Source of the DNA: Lentimicrobiaceae bacterium
Lineage (GTDB): Bacteria; Bacteroidota; Bacteroidia; Bacteroidales; WCHB1-69
Direction of reading: 5' to 3'
DNA length: 7,014 nucleotides
Assembly: GCA_009776395.1 (NCBI GenBank)
Contig: WRNX01000064.1
Span: 1 to 7,014 of the forward strand
The position numbers and the translations under genes were made by a program. Below are positions 6,949 to 7,014 of the stretch, one piece after another. The notes beneath the pieces are model-generated. The model saw only the letters and a program-made list of their open reading frames with translations, was not told where the DNA came from and did not search any database. How positions within the stretch are numbered: position 1 is the first letter of the stretch; every line of letters begins with the position of its first letter.

Positions 6949-7014
6949 TTATACATGAGAGGTGCGCCATAAATCAACAAAAAGTAATATCATTACAATA
7001 AGATATATACAAGC
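6949..7014 (-). CDS. Possible C-terminal end of a membrane protein, cut by the window edge
   Basis: On the minus strand one frame is open from the window edge for 21 codons to a TAA at 6949-6951, ending VDLWRTSHV. The first two thirds form a continuous hydrophobic stretch (IYLIVMILLFV) followed by a short polar tail, as at the end of a polytopic membrane protein. The other two minus-strand frames stop within the first 13 codons. The 36-base spacing to the glycosyltransferase fits an operon. In a glycan locus the missing gene might be a Wzy/EpsG-type polymerase, O-antigen ligase or similar, which is a guess from context. Chance openness of 21 codons is possible. Confidence 0.35.
   Translation of the reverse strand, partial: ACIYLIVMILLFVDLWRTSHV

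Noticed and set aside
6700..6972. 90-codon plus-strand open frame opposite the glycosyltransferase start
   Set aside because: It runs antisense through the conserved acceptor domain, and its product has no recognisable family features.

Overview
The window looks like a low-GC member of the Bacteroidota. None of the four complete genes has a purine-rich Shine-Dalgarno sequence. All start with ATG after very AT-rich leaders, as is usual in that phylum, and the proteins (RseC-type regulator, Wzx-type flippase, GT4 transferase) resemble Bacteroidota versions. This placement is inferred from sequence character, not from a database match.

Left half (51-3668, +): one very large cytoplasmic redox protein of 1205 residues. 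In order it carries a NuoG/HydA-type [2Fe-2S] domain, a complete GltD/NfnB-like FAD and NAD(P)H module with its own N-terminal Fe-S domain, a short Cys-rich linker, a two-cluster ferredoxin domain, and a molybdopterin-oxidoreductase-like C-terminal domain. In that last domain the position of the formate dehydrogenase catalytic Cys/Sec appears to be Gln, and the Fe-S cysteines are gone. It looks like an electron-transfer hub built on a NuoG/formate dehydrogenase frame but without molybdenum chemistry. Its partners (NuoE/NuoF-like subunits would be expected) would lie left of the window.

Middle (3669-4240): a 146-bp intergenic region with two hairpins. The second is followed by ten T and is a likely terminator. 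A candidate promoter and a 141-residue RseC/MucC family membrane protein with three clustered cysteines follow. The Rnf genes that often accompany this family do not follow it.

Right half (4242-7014): surface-polysaccharide genes. A Wzx-type flippase starts one base after the rseC stop and probably shares its transcript. It converges, across 28 bp, with a GT4 glycosyltransferase on the minus strand. Upstream of the transferase, at the right edge, is what may be the hydrophobic C-terminal end of another membrane protein. The window therefore spans a boundary between a redox unit and the edge of a glycan-assembly locus. There is no RNA gene, CRISPR array, insertion sequence or broken gene that I can support.
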